Assembly (NCBI GenBank): GCA_042091375.1
Contig: JBELHO010000001.1
Location: forward strand, 1-64,000
Origin: JBELHO01 sp042091375
GTDB lineage: Bacteria > Pseudomonadota > Gammaproteobacteria > Enterobacterales > Alteromonadaceae
Reading direction: 5' to 3'
Length of the DNA: 64,000 nucleotides
Position numbers and translations under genes: made by a program. Below are positions 37,781 through 46,150 of the stretch, in pieces; position 1 is the stretch's first letter; each line of letters opens with the position of its first letter. The notes under the pieces are model-generated. The model did no database searches, had not been told where the DNA came from, and saw nothing but the letters and a program-made list of their open reading frames with translations.

Positions 37781-38680
37781 ATGCAAGTACAACAACAGTT
37801 AGCCGAAGCCGATAGCAAAGTATTGACATCAGTTCCATCAACGGAATTAATTCAACAGGAAATTGAACAAGTTTCACAGGTTTATCACATCATTGTTAAT
37901 TTTTTCACCAACTACAGTTTTCAGTTAATTGGTGCCTTACTGATTTTTATTCTGGGTTACTTTATCGCTGGAAAAATAGCCCAAGCCGTATTATCACTTT
38001 GTCAAAGACAACAGCTAGATATTACCTTAAGTCGATTTTTAGCCAATACCACTAAAATGTTTGTTGTGGTGATGGTAGCCATTATTGCCTTGGGGAAATT
38101 GGGCATTAGTGTTACCCCATTTGTCGCCGCTATTGGTGCTCTATCTTTGGGTGCCGGTTTAGCTTTACAAGGGTTATTAGCTAATTATGCCGCTGGTTTT
38201 AATATTATTTTGACTCGGCCGTTTGTGGTGGGTGATACCATTCAAGTGCAAGGAGTTAAAGGCGTCGTAAAAGAAGTTTTGTTGGCATATTGCACCATAG
38301 AAGACGAAGATAAAGCCGAAATAACCATACCTAACAAACTTATTGTTGGTGAAATATTGCACAACTCTAAACAAAATACCTTATTGGAAATTTCGGTTGG
38401 TATTTCATATGACAATGATCCACAGCAAGCTATTGCTGTGGTTGAGAAAACCCTAGAAGCCTTAGCTATTGTCGATGATAAACAAAAAATGCAAGTGGGT
38501 ATCAATGACTTTGCAGATAGTGCGATTAATATTGGTATTCGATTATGGATCCCTACCAATAAGTTATATGAAAGCAAATTTCAGGCGAATAAAGCCATCT
38601 ATTCAGCGCTAGCCGAGGCCAATATCGTCATCCCTTATCCACAACGCGATATTCACATTATTGGCGCTAAGCCAATTTAG
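37781..38680 (+). CDS. Small-conductance mechanosensitive channel (MscS family)
   Basis: Inner-membrane channel that opens under tension to release solutes during osmotic downshock. 299 residues. Three membrane helices (about 45-65, 85-105 and 110-135) include the pore helix GALSLGAGLALQGLLANYAAGFNIILTRPFVVGD, with the Gly/Ala packing pattern of MscS. The beta domain and C-terminal vestibule follow (PNKLIVGEILHNSK). The ATG at 37781 has AGGG upstream. It follows dbpA closely but is probably functionally independent. Confidence 0.92.
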   Translation: MQVQQQLAEADSKVLTSVPSTELIQQEIEQVSQVYHIIVNFFTNYSFQLIGALLIFILGYFIAGKIAQAVLSLCQRQQLDITLSRFLANTTKMFVVVMVAIIALGKLGISVTPFVAAIGALSLGAGLALQGLLANYAAGFNIILTRPFVVGDTIQVQGVKGVVKEVLLAYCTIEDEDKAEITIPNKLIVGEILHNSKQNTLLEISVGISYDNDPQQAIAVVEKTLEALAIVDDKQKMQVGINDFADSAINIGIRLWIPTNKLYESKFQANKAIYSALAEANIVIPYPQRDIHIIGAKPI

Positions 38681-38783
38681 TACAGTTTTTCTCGGTGAGC
38701 AATTTTATAGCGTGCCTACTTTGACTTTGCCGGAATTAACGATACAGTAATGTGATAAATTTACTTAATGAGTCTCTGTGGTT

Positions 38784-39311
38784 ATGAAAATACTTGCTTT
38801 TGGTGCCAGTAACAGTCAGCGTTCTATTAATAAACAACTAGCTACTTATGCTGCCAGTTTGTTAAATGATGCAGAAGTGGATGTTTTAGATTTAAACGAT
38901 TTTGAAATGCCTTTATACAGTCAAGACAAAGAGGCTGAGCTAGGACAACCCGAGCAGGCAAAACAGTTTTTGGCAAAAATAAAAGCGTCTGATGCCATTA
39001 TCATTGCTTTTGCTGAGCACAATGGCAGTTATACTGCCGCTTATAAAAATATTTTTGATTGGGCGTCGCGCATAGACAGTAAAGTTTTCCAGAGCAAACC
39101 TATGGTCTTCTTATCCACCTCACCCGGTGCAAGAGGCGGAGCTTCTGTGCTGGCTTTAGCCACCAATTCAGCATCGCATTTTGCTGGCGATGTTAAGGCG
39201 TCGTTAGCGATCCCAAGTTTTTATGACAATTTTGATGTTGAAAAACACTGTTTGTGCAACGCTGATTTATTGCAAAAATTATCCGCTGCCTTGGCTCATT
39301 TACAGGATTAA
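38784..39311 (+). CDS. NADPH-dependent FMN reductase family protein
   Basis: Flavodoxin-fold oxidoreductase of 175 residues. The N-terminal FMN phosphate-binding segment MKILAFGASNSQRSINKQLA, the EHNGSYTAAYKNIFDWASR segment and the STSPGARGGAS loop are hallmarks of the NADPH-FMN reductase (azoreductase, ChrR-like) family. It probably reduces quinones or similar acceptors in the cytoplasm. The ATG at 38784 gives the normal family start; a GTG two codons upstream is the alternative. It converges on the LysR gene at 39412. Confidence 0.88.
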   Translation: MKILAFGASNSQRSINKQLATYAASLLNDAEVDVLDLNDFEMPLYSQDKEAELGQPEQAKQFLAKIKASDAIIIAFAEHNGSYTAAYKNIFDWASRIDSKVFQSKPMVFLSTSPGARGGASVLALATNSASHFAGDVKASLAIPSFYDNFDVEKHCLCNADLLQKLSAALAHLQD

Positions 39312-39411
39312 CAACCAATTATAGCTTGCTGTGAGATATTTGCTGGCGATGTTCACTTAAGGGCTGCATTGCAACATCGTCTTTGCCCATGGGCAAGTTG
39401 TACTGCACAGT

Positions 39412-40245
39412 TTATTTATGACTGTGTTTGACCACCAGCTTTTTAAAAGCCGTTAATAACGGACTTGACTGCTGGTAGGCCACCACAATTTCTCTGGTTA
39501 ACTGTAAGCCAGCGATGGCCTTAAAGTTTAAATCATCCTGTTCAATTATTTCCCGATAAGCAGGGACTAATGCACAACCTAAGCCTGCCCTTACCAAACC
39601 CAGTGCATAGTCTATTGTTTGGATCTTGGCGCGTATATCAACAGATATGCCGGTCAATGCTAAGGTATCATGCAGACGAGTCCAAGCACTGCAAGGGGTG
39701 CGTTGTATGAAAGGTAATTTATCTAAATCTTTCAATTGCACGGTCTTAACCAGTGACAAACTGTGATTCAATGGCAGTGCCAGTAGATAATCTTCTTGCC
39801 ACAAAGAAAGGTATTGCTCTTCATCTTTTAACTCATCTTTAATAATAATACGGGCATCACATAACTCATGCTGCGGTACTAAGGACAGCTCTATCGTCGG
39901 CTGGCTGGTGGTAAAATCTTTGAGAAGGTTACTCATGCGTTTCACCCCAAGGCCTTTGGTGACACCCAAATGAAACTTCTGTTTATCCTGTTGATCTTTA
40001 AAAACCGACGAAATAGCTTCTGCTTGACCTAATAGTTGTTTCGCTAAGGGATACAGTTTTTTGCCGTGATCTGTTGCTGTTATGCCGCGCGCATGGCGTA
40101 AAAACAAGGCTTGGTTTAATTCATCTTCCAACTGCGCAACGGCTGAAGATATTGATGGTTGAGCAATATAACAAGCCTTCGCCGCCGCACTAAAACTGCC
40201 CAGTTGATATACAGAGACAAAATATTTTAGATTGCGTAAATTCAT
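39412..40245 (-). CDS. LysR-family regulator, likely controls the gcdH cluster
   Basis: Transcription factor of 277 residues. The N-terminal winged helix is clear (MNLRNLKYFVSVYQLGSFSAAAKACYIAQPSISSAVAQLEDEL), followed by a periplasmic-binding-type effector domain (about 90-275). It is transcribed divergently from gcdH, and the shared intergenic region contains two overlapping inverted repeats, the usual arrangement for a LysR activator of the neighbouring operon. The start is ATG at 40245 with AACAGGT upstream; a frame extension to 40272 is unlikely. The effector might be a glutarate or another dicarboxylate, an inference from position only. Confidence 0.87.
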   Translation of the reverse strand: MNLRNLKYFVSVYQLGSFSAAAKACYIAQPSISSAVAQLEDELNQALFLRHARGITATDHGKKLYPLAKQLLGQAEAISSVFKDQQDKQKFHLGVTKGLGVKRMSNLLKDFTTSQPTIELSLVPQHELCDARIIIKDELKDEEQYLSLWQEDYLLALPLNHSLSLVKTVQLKDLDKLPFIQRTPCSAWTRLHDTLALTGISVDIRAKIQTIDYALGLVRAGLGCALVPAYREIIEQDDLNFKAIAGLQLTREIVVAYQQSSPLLTAFKKLVVKHSHK

Positions 40246-40285
40246 TGTGTATTGACCTGTTAGATGACTCACTATAGCTGCAGTT

Positions 40286-40311
40286 TATAACTATAGCTTA
40301 AAGTTATAGTT
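40286..40311. promoter_or_regulatory. LysR-type operator between lysR and gcdH
   Basis: TATAACT (40286-40292) with AGTTATA (40302-40308), and the overlapping AACTATA (40289-40295) with TATAGTT (40305-40311), each with a 9-base spacer. These are nested inverted repeats with A/T at the ends and fit the T-N11-A pattern of LysR sites. They lie between the two divergent start codons. Confidence 0.6.
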
Positions 40312-40428
40312 TATATCTATGGCTAGTAAAGAAAAAGCATATTTTACCTGTATCTTAGTATTTATTACTCTTGGTGTTTGATATTTTTACTCAACTATCC
40401 GACTTGATACTTTACAGGAATTGGCCTT

Positions 40429-41610
40429 ATGTCTACTTCAACACCTAGTTTTAACTGGCAAGACCCCTTACTACTTGACTCATTATTAACCGAAGAAGAG
40501 CGAATGATCCGCGATAGCGCTCATCAATATTGTCAAGAAAACTTGCTGCCGCGAGTTTTAGAGGCGAACAGAAATGAAGTGTTTGATGTCAATATCATGA
40601 AAGAGCTGGGTGAGTTAGGTTTATTGGGTTGTACTATCGGTGAAAAATATGGCTGTGCCGGTGTCAATTATGTCACTTACGGCCTAATTGCCCGAGAAGT
40701 GGAGAGAGTTGACAGTGGCTACCGCAGTGCAATGAGTGTGCAATCTTCCCTAGTCATGCATCCTATCCATGCGTATGGCACTGAACAGCAAAAAATCAAA
40801 TACTTGCCTAAGTTAGCCAGTGGTGAGTTGATTGGTTGTTTTGGTTTAACTGAGCCTAACTCAGGTTCAGATCCGGCGAGTTTAGAAACCAAAGCAAAAA
40901 AAGTTGACGGCGGCTATGCATTAACGGGTACCAAAATGTGGATCACCAACTCGCCCATTGCTGATGTTTTTGTGGTTTGGGCTAAATTAGACGGAGTGAT
41001 CAAAGGCTTCATCCTAGAGAAAGGTATGGCTGGTTTGAGTGCGCCTAAAATTTCTGGCAAATTCTCATTGCGCGCCTCTATTACTGGTGAAATTGTGATG
41101 GACAATGTGTTTGTCCCTGAGGAAAACTTATTGCCGCATGTACAAGGACTTTCTGGACCATTTGGCTGTTTAAACAAAGCTCGCTATGGCATTGCATGGG
41201 GGACTTTAGGTGCCGCTGAATTTTGTTGGCACAGTGCCCGTCAATACACCCTAGATCGTCAACAGTTTGGTCGTCCCTTGGCCGCAACTCAATTAGTACA
41301 AAAAAAATTAGCGGATATGCAAACCGATATCACCACGGGTTTGTTTGCCTGTTTACAAGTGGGTAGGTTAATGGATGCCGGCACTTTATCACCAGAAGCC
41401 ATTTCTTTGGTGAAACGCAATTCGTGTGGCAAAGCATTAGAGATCGCGCGGGTTGCTCGTGATATGCATGGCGGTAATGGTATTGCCGACGAGTATCATG
41501 TGATTCGTCACATGATGAATCTTGAAGCCGTCAATACCTATGAAGGCACCCATGATATTCACGCCTTAATTTTGGGCAGAGCACAAACTGGGATCCAAGC
41601 ATTTTTCTAA
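40429..41610 (+). CDS. gcdH: Glutaryl-CoA dehydrogenase
   Basis: FAD enzyme that oxidatively decarboxylates glutaryl-CoA to crotonyl-CoA, the last step specific to lysine and tryptophan catabolism. 393 residues. The sequence closely resembles human GCDH, including GYRSAMSVQSSLVMHPI with R99 (binds the substrate carboxylate), GLTEPNSGSDP, TKMWITNSP and the catalytic E372 in NTYEGTHDIHALILGRA. The ATG at 40429 has CAGGAA upstream. It starts the unit containing the fused E1 (59 bases downstream) and the acyltransferase, and is divergent from the LysR gene. Confidence 0.97.
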   Translation: MSTSTPSFNWQDPLLLDSLLTEEERMIRDSAHQYCQENLLPRVLEANRNEVFDVNIMKELGELGLLGCTIGEKYGCAGVNYVTYGLIAREVERVDSGYRSAMSVQSSLVMHPIHAYGTEQQKIKYLPKLASGELIGCFGLTEPNSGSDPASLETKAKKVDGGYALTGTKMWITNSPIADVFVVWAKLDGVIKGFILEKGMAGLSAPKISGKFSLRASITGEIVMDNVFVPEENLLPHVQGLSGPFGCLNKARYGIAWGTLGAAEFCWHSARQYTLDRQQFGRPLAATQLVQKKLADMQTDITTGLFACLQVGRLMDAGTLSPEAISLVKRNSCGKALEIARVARDMHGGNGIADEYHVIRHMMNLEAVNTYEGTHDIHALILGRAQTGIQAFF

Positions 41611-41669
41611 ACACTTTACGAAGGATGCCAACAATAATAATAACAATCGAAAACATAGGGGTAGGTTAA

Positions 41670-43886
41670 GTGTCGGATCGCAATCAATTGGTTAAAGACA
41701 ACTTTATAACCAGCGTGCTAAATAATAAGTTGCCAGAGATGACTACGCAATTAACACTGGAAGATGTTGGTTTGAGCAAAACCGAATTAATCGACTTGTT
41801 TGAAACCCAATTGATGAGTCGACATTTAGATTTGCATTCGCGGGTAATGCAAAAAATGGGACAGAGTTTTTATACTATCGGCAGCTCGGGGCATGAAGGA
41901 AATGCCGCTTGTGCGAAAGCATGTCAAGTTGATGATATGGCGTTTCTGCATTATCGCAGTGGTGCTTTTGTTATTCAGCGCAGTAAGCAGTTACAAGGTC
42001 AAACGCCACTTTACGATATGTTGTTATCCTTTGCTGCGTCAAAAGATGATCCTATTTCTGGCGGTCGACATAAAGTACTTGGCAGTAAAGCTTTATCCAT
42101 TCCGCCGCAAACCAGCACCATAGCTTCACACTTGCCAAAGGCGATGGGAGCGGCATTTTCGATTGGTTTAGTTGAACGCCTTGGTCTAACAGGAGAACTA
42201 CCGAAGCGGAGTGTGATCATATGTAATTTTGGTGATGCTTCCTCTAACCATTCTACTGCATTAGGTGCCATCAATAGCGCATGTTGGGCATCTTATCAAT
42301 CAATAGCTATGCCCATAGTATTTATTTGTGAAGACAATGATATTGGTATTTCAACTGCGACCCCTAAAGGTTGGGTTGCGGCAAACTATCAAAATAGACC
42401 GGGGTTAACCTATTTACACTGCAATGGTTTAAATTTATTAGAGACCTATCACACCACTAAATTGGCGGTCAGTATCGCGCGAGAAAAACAAATGCCTGTT
42501 TTTCTGCATATTAAAATGATCAGGTTACTCGGGCATGCCGGCTCCGATGCTGAGTTTGTCTACCGCAAACTCGCCGACATCGAAGCAACTGAAAAAAATG
42601 ACCCTCTATTACACAGTGCCAGATTAGTACTGGCCTATACAGAACTCACCCCAACCCAGTTGGTCGGTATGTACGAAAACATTGCACAACGGATCGAACA
42701 CATCGCTGCGCAAGTGGTTACCAAGCCGAGATTAGAGACCGCAGAGCAAGTCATGGCAAGTTTAATTGCCAAACCTTTAATGGCCAAAGCAACGCCATTA
42801 TTAACTGGATCACAACGGGATGAGTTGTTTAGTCACGAACGACACAATATCAGTAAAAAGCAGCACTTAGCGAAATTAATCAATTGGACTTTACTCGACG
42901 CGATGGGACAACACCGCAATATAGTGATGTTAGGTGAAGATATTGCCCGCAAAGGAGGAGTGTATAATGTCACTAGTAAACTCTCCGAGCGCTTTGGTAA
43001 AAACCGAGTAATTAATACCTTACTCGATGAGCAATCGATATTAGGTGGGGCGATTGGTTTAGCACACAATGGTTTCTTGCCTATTCCGGAAATTCAATTT
43101 TTAGCTTATGTACATAATGCCGAAGATCAGATCAGAGGCGAAGCTGCGACCTTGTCATTTTTCTCCGATCAGCAATACAGTAACCCCATGGTTATTCGCA
43201 TTGCTGGTTTGGCCTATCAAAAAGGCTTTGGCGGCCATTTTCACAATGATAACTCGTTTGCTGTATTCCGCGATATTCCCGGGGTGATCTTAGCTTGTCC
43301 ATCCAATGGAGCTGATGCGGTAGAGATGTTACGCACATCAATACGCTTGGCACAAGAACAACAACGAGTAGTGATTTTTTTAGAGCCCATCGCCTTATAT
43401 ATGACCAAAGATCTGCATGTTGAAGGTGATGGTTTATGGACACACCATTATGTGCCACCCGAAGCCACAACCGATGCAGTCGATCAACAAATACGTGTTC
43501 ATGGCCAAGGTACACAATTGGCTATTATCACCTATGGCAACGGTTACTACTTATCTCGCCAAGCCGAAAAGCAATTGACTGAGAGAGGCATAGACTGTCG
43601 GGTTATTGATTTGCGCTGGTTAGCGCCATTAGACGAAGCAAATATTATCGAACAAGTTAGCTTATGTGACAAGGTGTTGATTGTTGATGAGTGTCGACAA
43701 ACCGGCTCGATAAGTGAGGCGTTAATGTCACTATGTATTGACCATAGTGCAATAGACAATAATAAAGTGATCAAGCGGTTATGCGCTAAAGACAGTTTTA
43801 TTCCGCTAGGCAGTGCAGCAAATCACGTATTGCCATCCGTTGATCAAATCGTCGATATCTCAATACAGATGTGTGGTAACAGCTAA
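41670..43886 (+). CDS. Fused alpha-beta 2-oxoacid dehydrogenase E1 (branched-chain type)
   Basis: Thiamin-diphosphate enzyme of 738 residues in which the alpha and beta chains of the E1 component are joined. The alpha half (about 1-375) has FGDASSNHSTALGA (GDASSNH at 188-194, thiamin-binding motif) and GSSGHEGNAA. The beta half (about 400-738) has GEDIARKGGVYNVT, LDEQSILGGAIG and the C-terminal transketolase-like IDLRWLAPLDE. Substrates in the family are branched-chain or related 2-oxoacids, converted to acyl groups on a lipoyl E2. No E2 or E3 gene is nearby, so it must use partners elsewhere. GTG start at 41670 with AGGGGTAGG upstream. It is probably co-expressed with gcdH, and its stop overlaps the acyltransferase start. 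Confidence 0.88.
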   Translation: MSDRNQLVKDNFITSVLNNKLPEMTTQLTLEDVGLSKTELIDLFETQLMSRHLDLHSRVMQKMGQSFYTIGSSGHEGNAACAKACQVDDMAFLHYRSGAFVIQRSKQLQGQTPLYDMLLSFAASKDDPISGGRHKVLGSKALSIPPQTSTIASHLPKAMGAAFSIGLVERLGLTGELPKRSVIICNFGDASSNHSTALGAINSACWASYQSIAMPIVFICEDNDIGISTATPKGWVAANYQNRPGLTYLHCNGLNLLETYHTTKLAVSIAREKQMPVFLHIKMIRLLGHAGSDAEFVYRKLADIEATEKNDPLLHSARLVLAYTELTPTQLVGMYENIAQRIEHIAAQVVTKPRLETAEQVMASLIAKPLMAKATPLLTGSQRDELFSHERHNISKKQHLAKLINWTLLDAMGQHRNIVMLGEDIARKGGVYNVTSKLSERFGKNRVINTLLDEQSILGGAIGLAHNGFLPIPEIQFLAYVHNAEDQIRGEAATLSFFSDQQYSNPMVIRIAGLAYQKGFGGHFHNDNSFAVFRDIPGVILACPSNGADAVEMLRTSIRLAQEQQRVVIFLEPIALYMTKDLHVEGDGLWTHHYVPPEATTDAVDQQIRVHGQGTQLAIITYGNGYYLSRQAEKQLTERGIDCRVIDLRWLAPLDEANIIEQVSLCDKVLIVDECRQTGSISEALMSLCIDHSAIDNNKVIKRLCAKDSFIPLGSAANHVLPSVDQIVDISIQMCGNS

Positions 43887-44944
43887 TGAGTGATGCTAAA
43901 TCTAATAAAAAACAGCGTGTTGTGGTTATTTGTCCAGGTCGAGGCACATACAACAAAGAAGAGCTTGGTTATTTACAACATCACCACAGTGATAAAACAC
44001 GGTTCATTGATGGCATTGATCAATATCGCATGACCCAGCAGCAAATGCCTATAGCTTCCCTTGATGCGATGGCTAAATATCAGCTTAATACCCATACCGC
44101 AGGTGAAAATGCCTCGGCGTTAATTTACGGCTGCGCAGGTGCAGACTTTGCAGATATTGACCAACAACAATATGAGATAGTTGCCGTCACTGGCAACTCT
44201 ATGGGCTGGTATATCGCCTTGGCGTTATCAGGGGCATTAAATGCAAAAAATGCCATTAAGCTCATTAATACCATGGGTTCAATGATGTCTGACGGGGTGA
44301 TCGGCGGACAACTTATCTACCCTATTGTCGATGAGGAATGGCAAATTCAGCCGCAAATAAAAACCCAAGTACTGCAGTTAGCTACAGAGATAAATACTGA
44401 CGACAATCATCAGCTATATTTATCCATTGAACTGGGTGGTTATCTTGTTTTTGGCGGTAATAAACAAGGTCTCAAGGCCTTAGAGCAGAAATTACCTGTG
44501 GTGCAAGATAAATACCCAATGAATTTATTTAATCACGCGGCGTTTCATACCCCTTTACTAGCCGGAGTTGCAGAGCAAGCCAAGGCAGTATTGTCACCGT
44601 CATTGTTTAATGCTCCGGCCATTCCACTCATCGATGGACAGGGCAAAATATGGCAGCCTTTAACAACTGATCGGCAAGCCTTATATGACTATACTTTGGG
44701 TACTCAGGTTGTTGAACCTTATCATTTTAGCCGTGCAATCGAAGTGGCGGTGAAAGAGTTTGCACCAGAAAAGCTGATTGTTTTAGGGCCTGGAAGTACC
44801 TTGGGTGGCTCTGTCGCCCAATGTTTAATTGCTCACCAATGGCTGGGTTTAAGCAATAAAGCAGACTTTATAAGGCAACAGAAAACTGAGCCGTATTTGT
44901 TGGCTATGGGCTTAGCTGAACAAAGAAAACAAGTGGTAAAATAA
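43886..44944 (+). CDS. FabD-like acyltransferase with altered active site
   Basis: Alpha/beta-hydrolase-type acyltransferase of 352 residues resembling malonyl-CoA:ACP transferases. The nucleophile elbow is GNSMGW (S105) instead of GHSLGE, the catalytic His is H221 (FHTPLLAGVAE), and the N-terminal oxyanion-hole motif is PGRGTY where FabD has PGQGSQ. The Arg that holds the malonyl carboxylate in FabD (25 residues after the Ser) is replaced by Met130. So it probably transfers a non-carboxylated acyl group, and Ser and His suggest an active enzyme. Its start overlaps the E1 stop by one base (TAATG), implying tight coupling. Acceptor unknown. Confidence 0.78.
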   Translation: MSDAKSNKKQRVVVICPGRGTYNKEELGYLQHHHSDKTRFIDGIDQYRMTQQQMPIASLDAMAKYQLNTHTAGENASALIYGCAGADFADIDQQQYEIVAVTGNSMGWYIALALSGALNAKNAIKLINTMGSMMSDGVIGGQLIYPIVDEEWQIQPQIKTQVLQLATEINTDDNHQLYLSIELGGYLVFGGNKQGLKALEQKLPVVQDKYPMNLFNHAAFHTPLLAGVAEQAKAVLSPSLFNAPAIPLIDGQGKIWQPLTTDRQALYDYTLGTQVVEPYHFSRAIEVAVKEFAPEKLIVLGPGSTLGGSVAQCLIAHQWLGLSNKADFIRQQKTEPYLLAMGLAEQRKQVVK

Positions 44945-44968
44945 TAATATCATTTGAGTTCAGTTATT

Positions 44969-44986
44969 ATTGGATAATTATTCACT
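44969..44986 (+). promoter_or_regulatory. ARG box upstream of argR
   Basis: TGGATAATTATTCA (44971-44984) with flanking A/T bases matches the ArgR consensus wnTGAATwwwwATTCAnw at all but one fixed position. It is about 50-70 bases upstream of argR, consistent with autorepression. A second paired box was not found. Confidence 0.6.
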
Positions 44987-45036
44987 TTTAGTGTTAAATT
45001 ACTGCTAAAATACCGACAAGCAAAAACAATAATAGA

Positions 45037-45516
45037 ATGTGCGCAATGATATCAAGTCGAAAAAAGAATGAAGCGGCCTTAGTGTTAGCTTTTAAATCCT
45101 TGTTGAATGAACAGTGTTATGGCTCACAAGGGCAATTGGCTGAAGCCTTGTCAAAGCAAGGCTTTAAAAACATGTCGCAAGCTAAAATATCGCGATTACT
45201 GTCTAAGCTTGGTGCGGTAAAAATGCGCAATGCCAATGATCAAGTGGTGTATATTTTACCCGAAGAATTAGCTATTCCAAAATCTAGGCAAGCTATACAA
45301 TCAGTCGTCATGAGTGTTAAGCACAACGGCATGCAGATCATCGTTAAAACAGGTATCGGTGGTGCTCCTTTAATTTCCAGAATGCTCGATAGTATGGGCG
45401 AATCCGCGGGTATTTTGGGTACTTTAGCAGGTGATGACACCATTTTTATCGCACCGAATAATGTTGATGAAATTGACACCATCACAGCCGATATCAAAAA
45501 ATTGCTCGATGTGTAA
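45037..45516 (+). CDS. argR: Arginine repressor ArgR
   Basis: Hexameric arginine-dependent repressor of arginine biosynthesis genes. 159 residues from this ATG, or 156 from the ATG at 45046, which equals the length of E. coli ArgR; neither has a good ribosome-binding site. The N-terminal winged helix contains SQGQLAEALSKQGFKNMSQAKISRLLSKLGAVKMRNA, and the C-terminal arginine-binding and hexamer domain has GGAPLISRMLDSMGESAGILGTLAGDDTIF with the paired Asp (GDD) that contacts arginine. An ARG box upstream suggests autoregulation. Confidence 0.95.
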   Translation: MCAMISSRKKNEAALVLAFKSLLNEQCYGSQGQLAEALSKQGFKNMSQAKISRLLSKLGAVKMRNANDQVVYILPEELAIPKSRQAIQSVVMSVKHNGMQIIVKTGIGGAPLISRMLDSMGESAGILGTLAGDDTIFIAPNNVDEIDTITADIKKLLDV

Positions 45517-45615
45517 CAAACCGCTAGACATTACTCTTGCTGATCAACAACACAGTGGTTTTACACAGCATGACAATTGTTAAATACCGACTAAATTTAC
45601 TGAGCAGGAACAGTG

Positions 45616-46089
45616 ATGAATGCCTTGTTGATCAGAACAGCAACTGCAGATGATATTGAGCAACTCAGGGTGTTCGAACAGGGAGTTATTGAAGCCGAAC
45701 GACCCTACAACGACAGCTTAAAAACAGAGACTATTCACTACTACGATATCGAGACACTGATCAGCGATGACAATGTTGAATTGGTTGTTGGCGAAGTTGA
45801 ACAGCAAATAGTTGCCTGTGGTTACGCCAAAATTAGTCGCGCCAAAGCCTACCTCCAATATGCATTTTACAGTTATTTGGGCTTTATGTACGTTGCTCCT
45901 GAGTATCGTGGTTTAGAAATCAACAAAAAACTGATCAACCACCTAGCACAATGGAGTCAAGCCCAAGGTATTGAACACCTGCACTTAGATGTTTACCAAG
46001 GCAATAGTGCTGCGATTCGCGCTTATCAAAAATGTGGTTTTACCCCTTACTTGCTGGATATGCGCTTGGCTTTAAAACAACAAAACTAA
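45616..46089 (+). CDS. GNAT-family N-acetyltransferase
   Basis: Acetyl-CoA-dependent acetyltransferase of 157 residues. The acetyl-CoA-binding beta-4/alpha-3 segment is LGFMYVAPEYRGLEINKKLINHL (a degenerate R/Q-x-x-G-x-G/A), and the conserved end is HLHLDVYQGNSAAIRAYQKCGFTPYLLDMRL, the usual GNAT beta-5/alpha-4 motif. The ATG at 45616 has AGGAA 6 bases upstream; a GTG one codon earlier is too close to it. The substrate cannot be inferred. A terminator lies 170 bases downstream. Confidence 0.85.
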   Translation: MNALLIRTATADDIEQLRVFEQGVIEAERPYNDSLKTETIHYYDIETLISDDNVELVVGEVEQQIVACGYAKISRAKAYLQYAFYSYLGFMYVAPEYRGLEINKKLINHLAQWSQAQGIEHLHLDVYQGNSAAIRAYQKCGFTPYLLDMRLALKQQN

Positions 46090-46150
46090 TGGATGGCGCT
46101 GCTGCTCAAAGCTGTATAGGCAAAGATTATCATCGCCTTTGTTAGCGCTA

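Noticed and set aside
41670..43886. Pyruvate dehydrogenase E1 (AceE type)
   Set aside because: Length and the alpha-beta arrangement with GDASSNH are those of branched-chain-type E1, not the homodimeric 880-residue AceE.
45517..45612. Promoter for the GNAT gene
   Set aside because: No pair of boxes with acceptable spacing was convincing, so none is listed.
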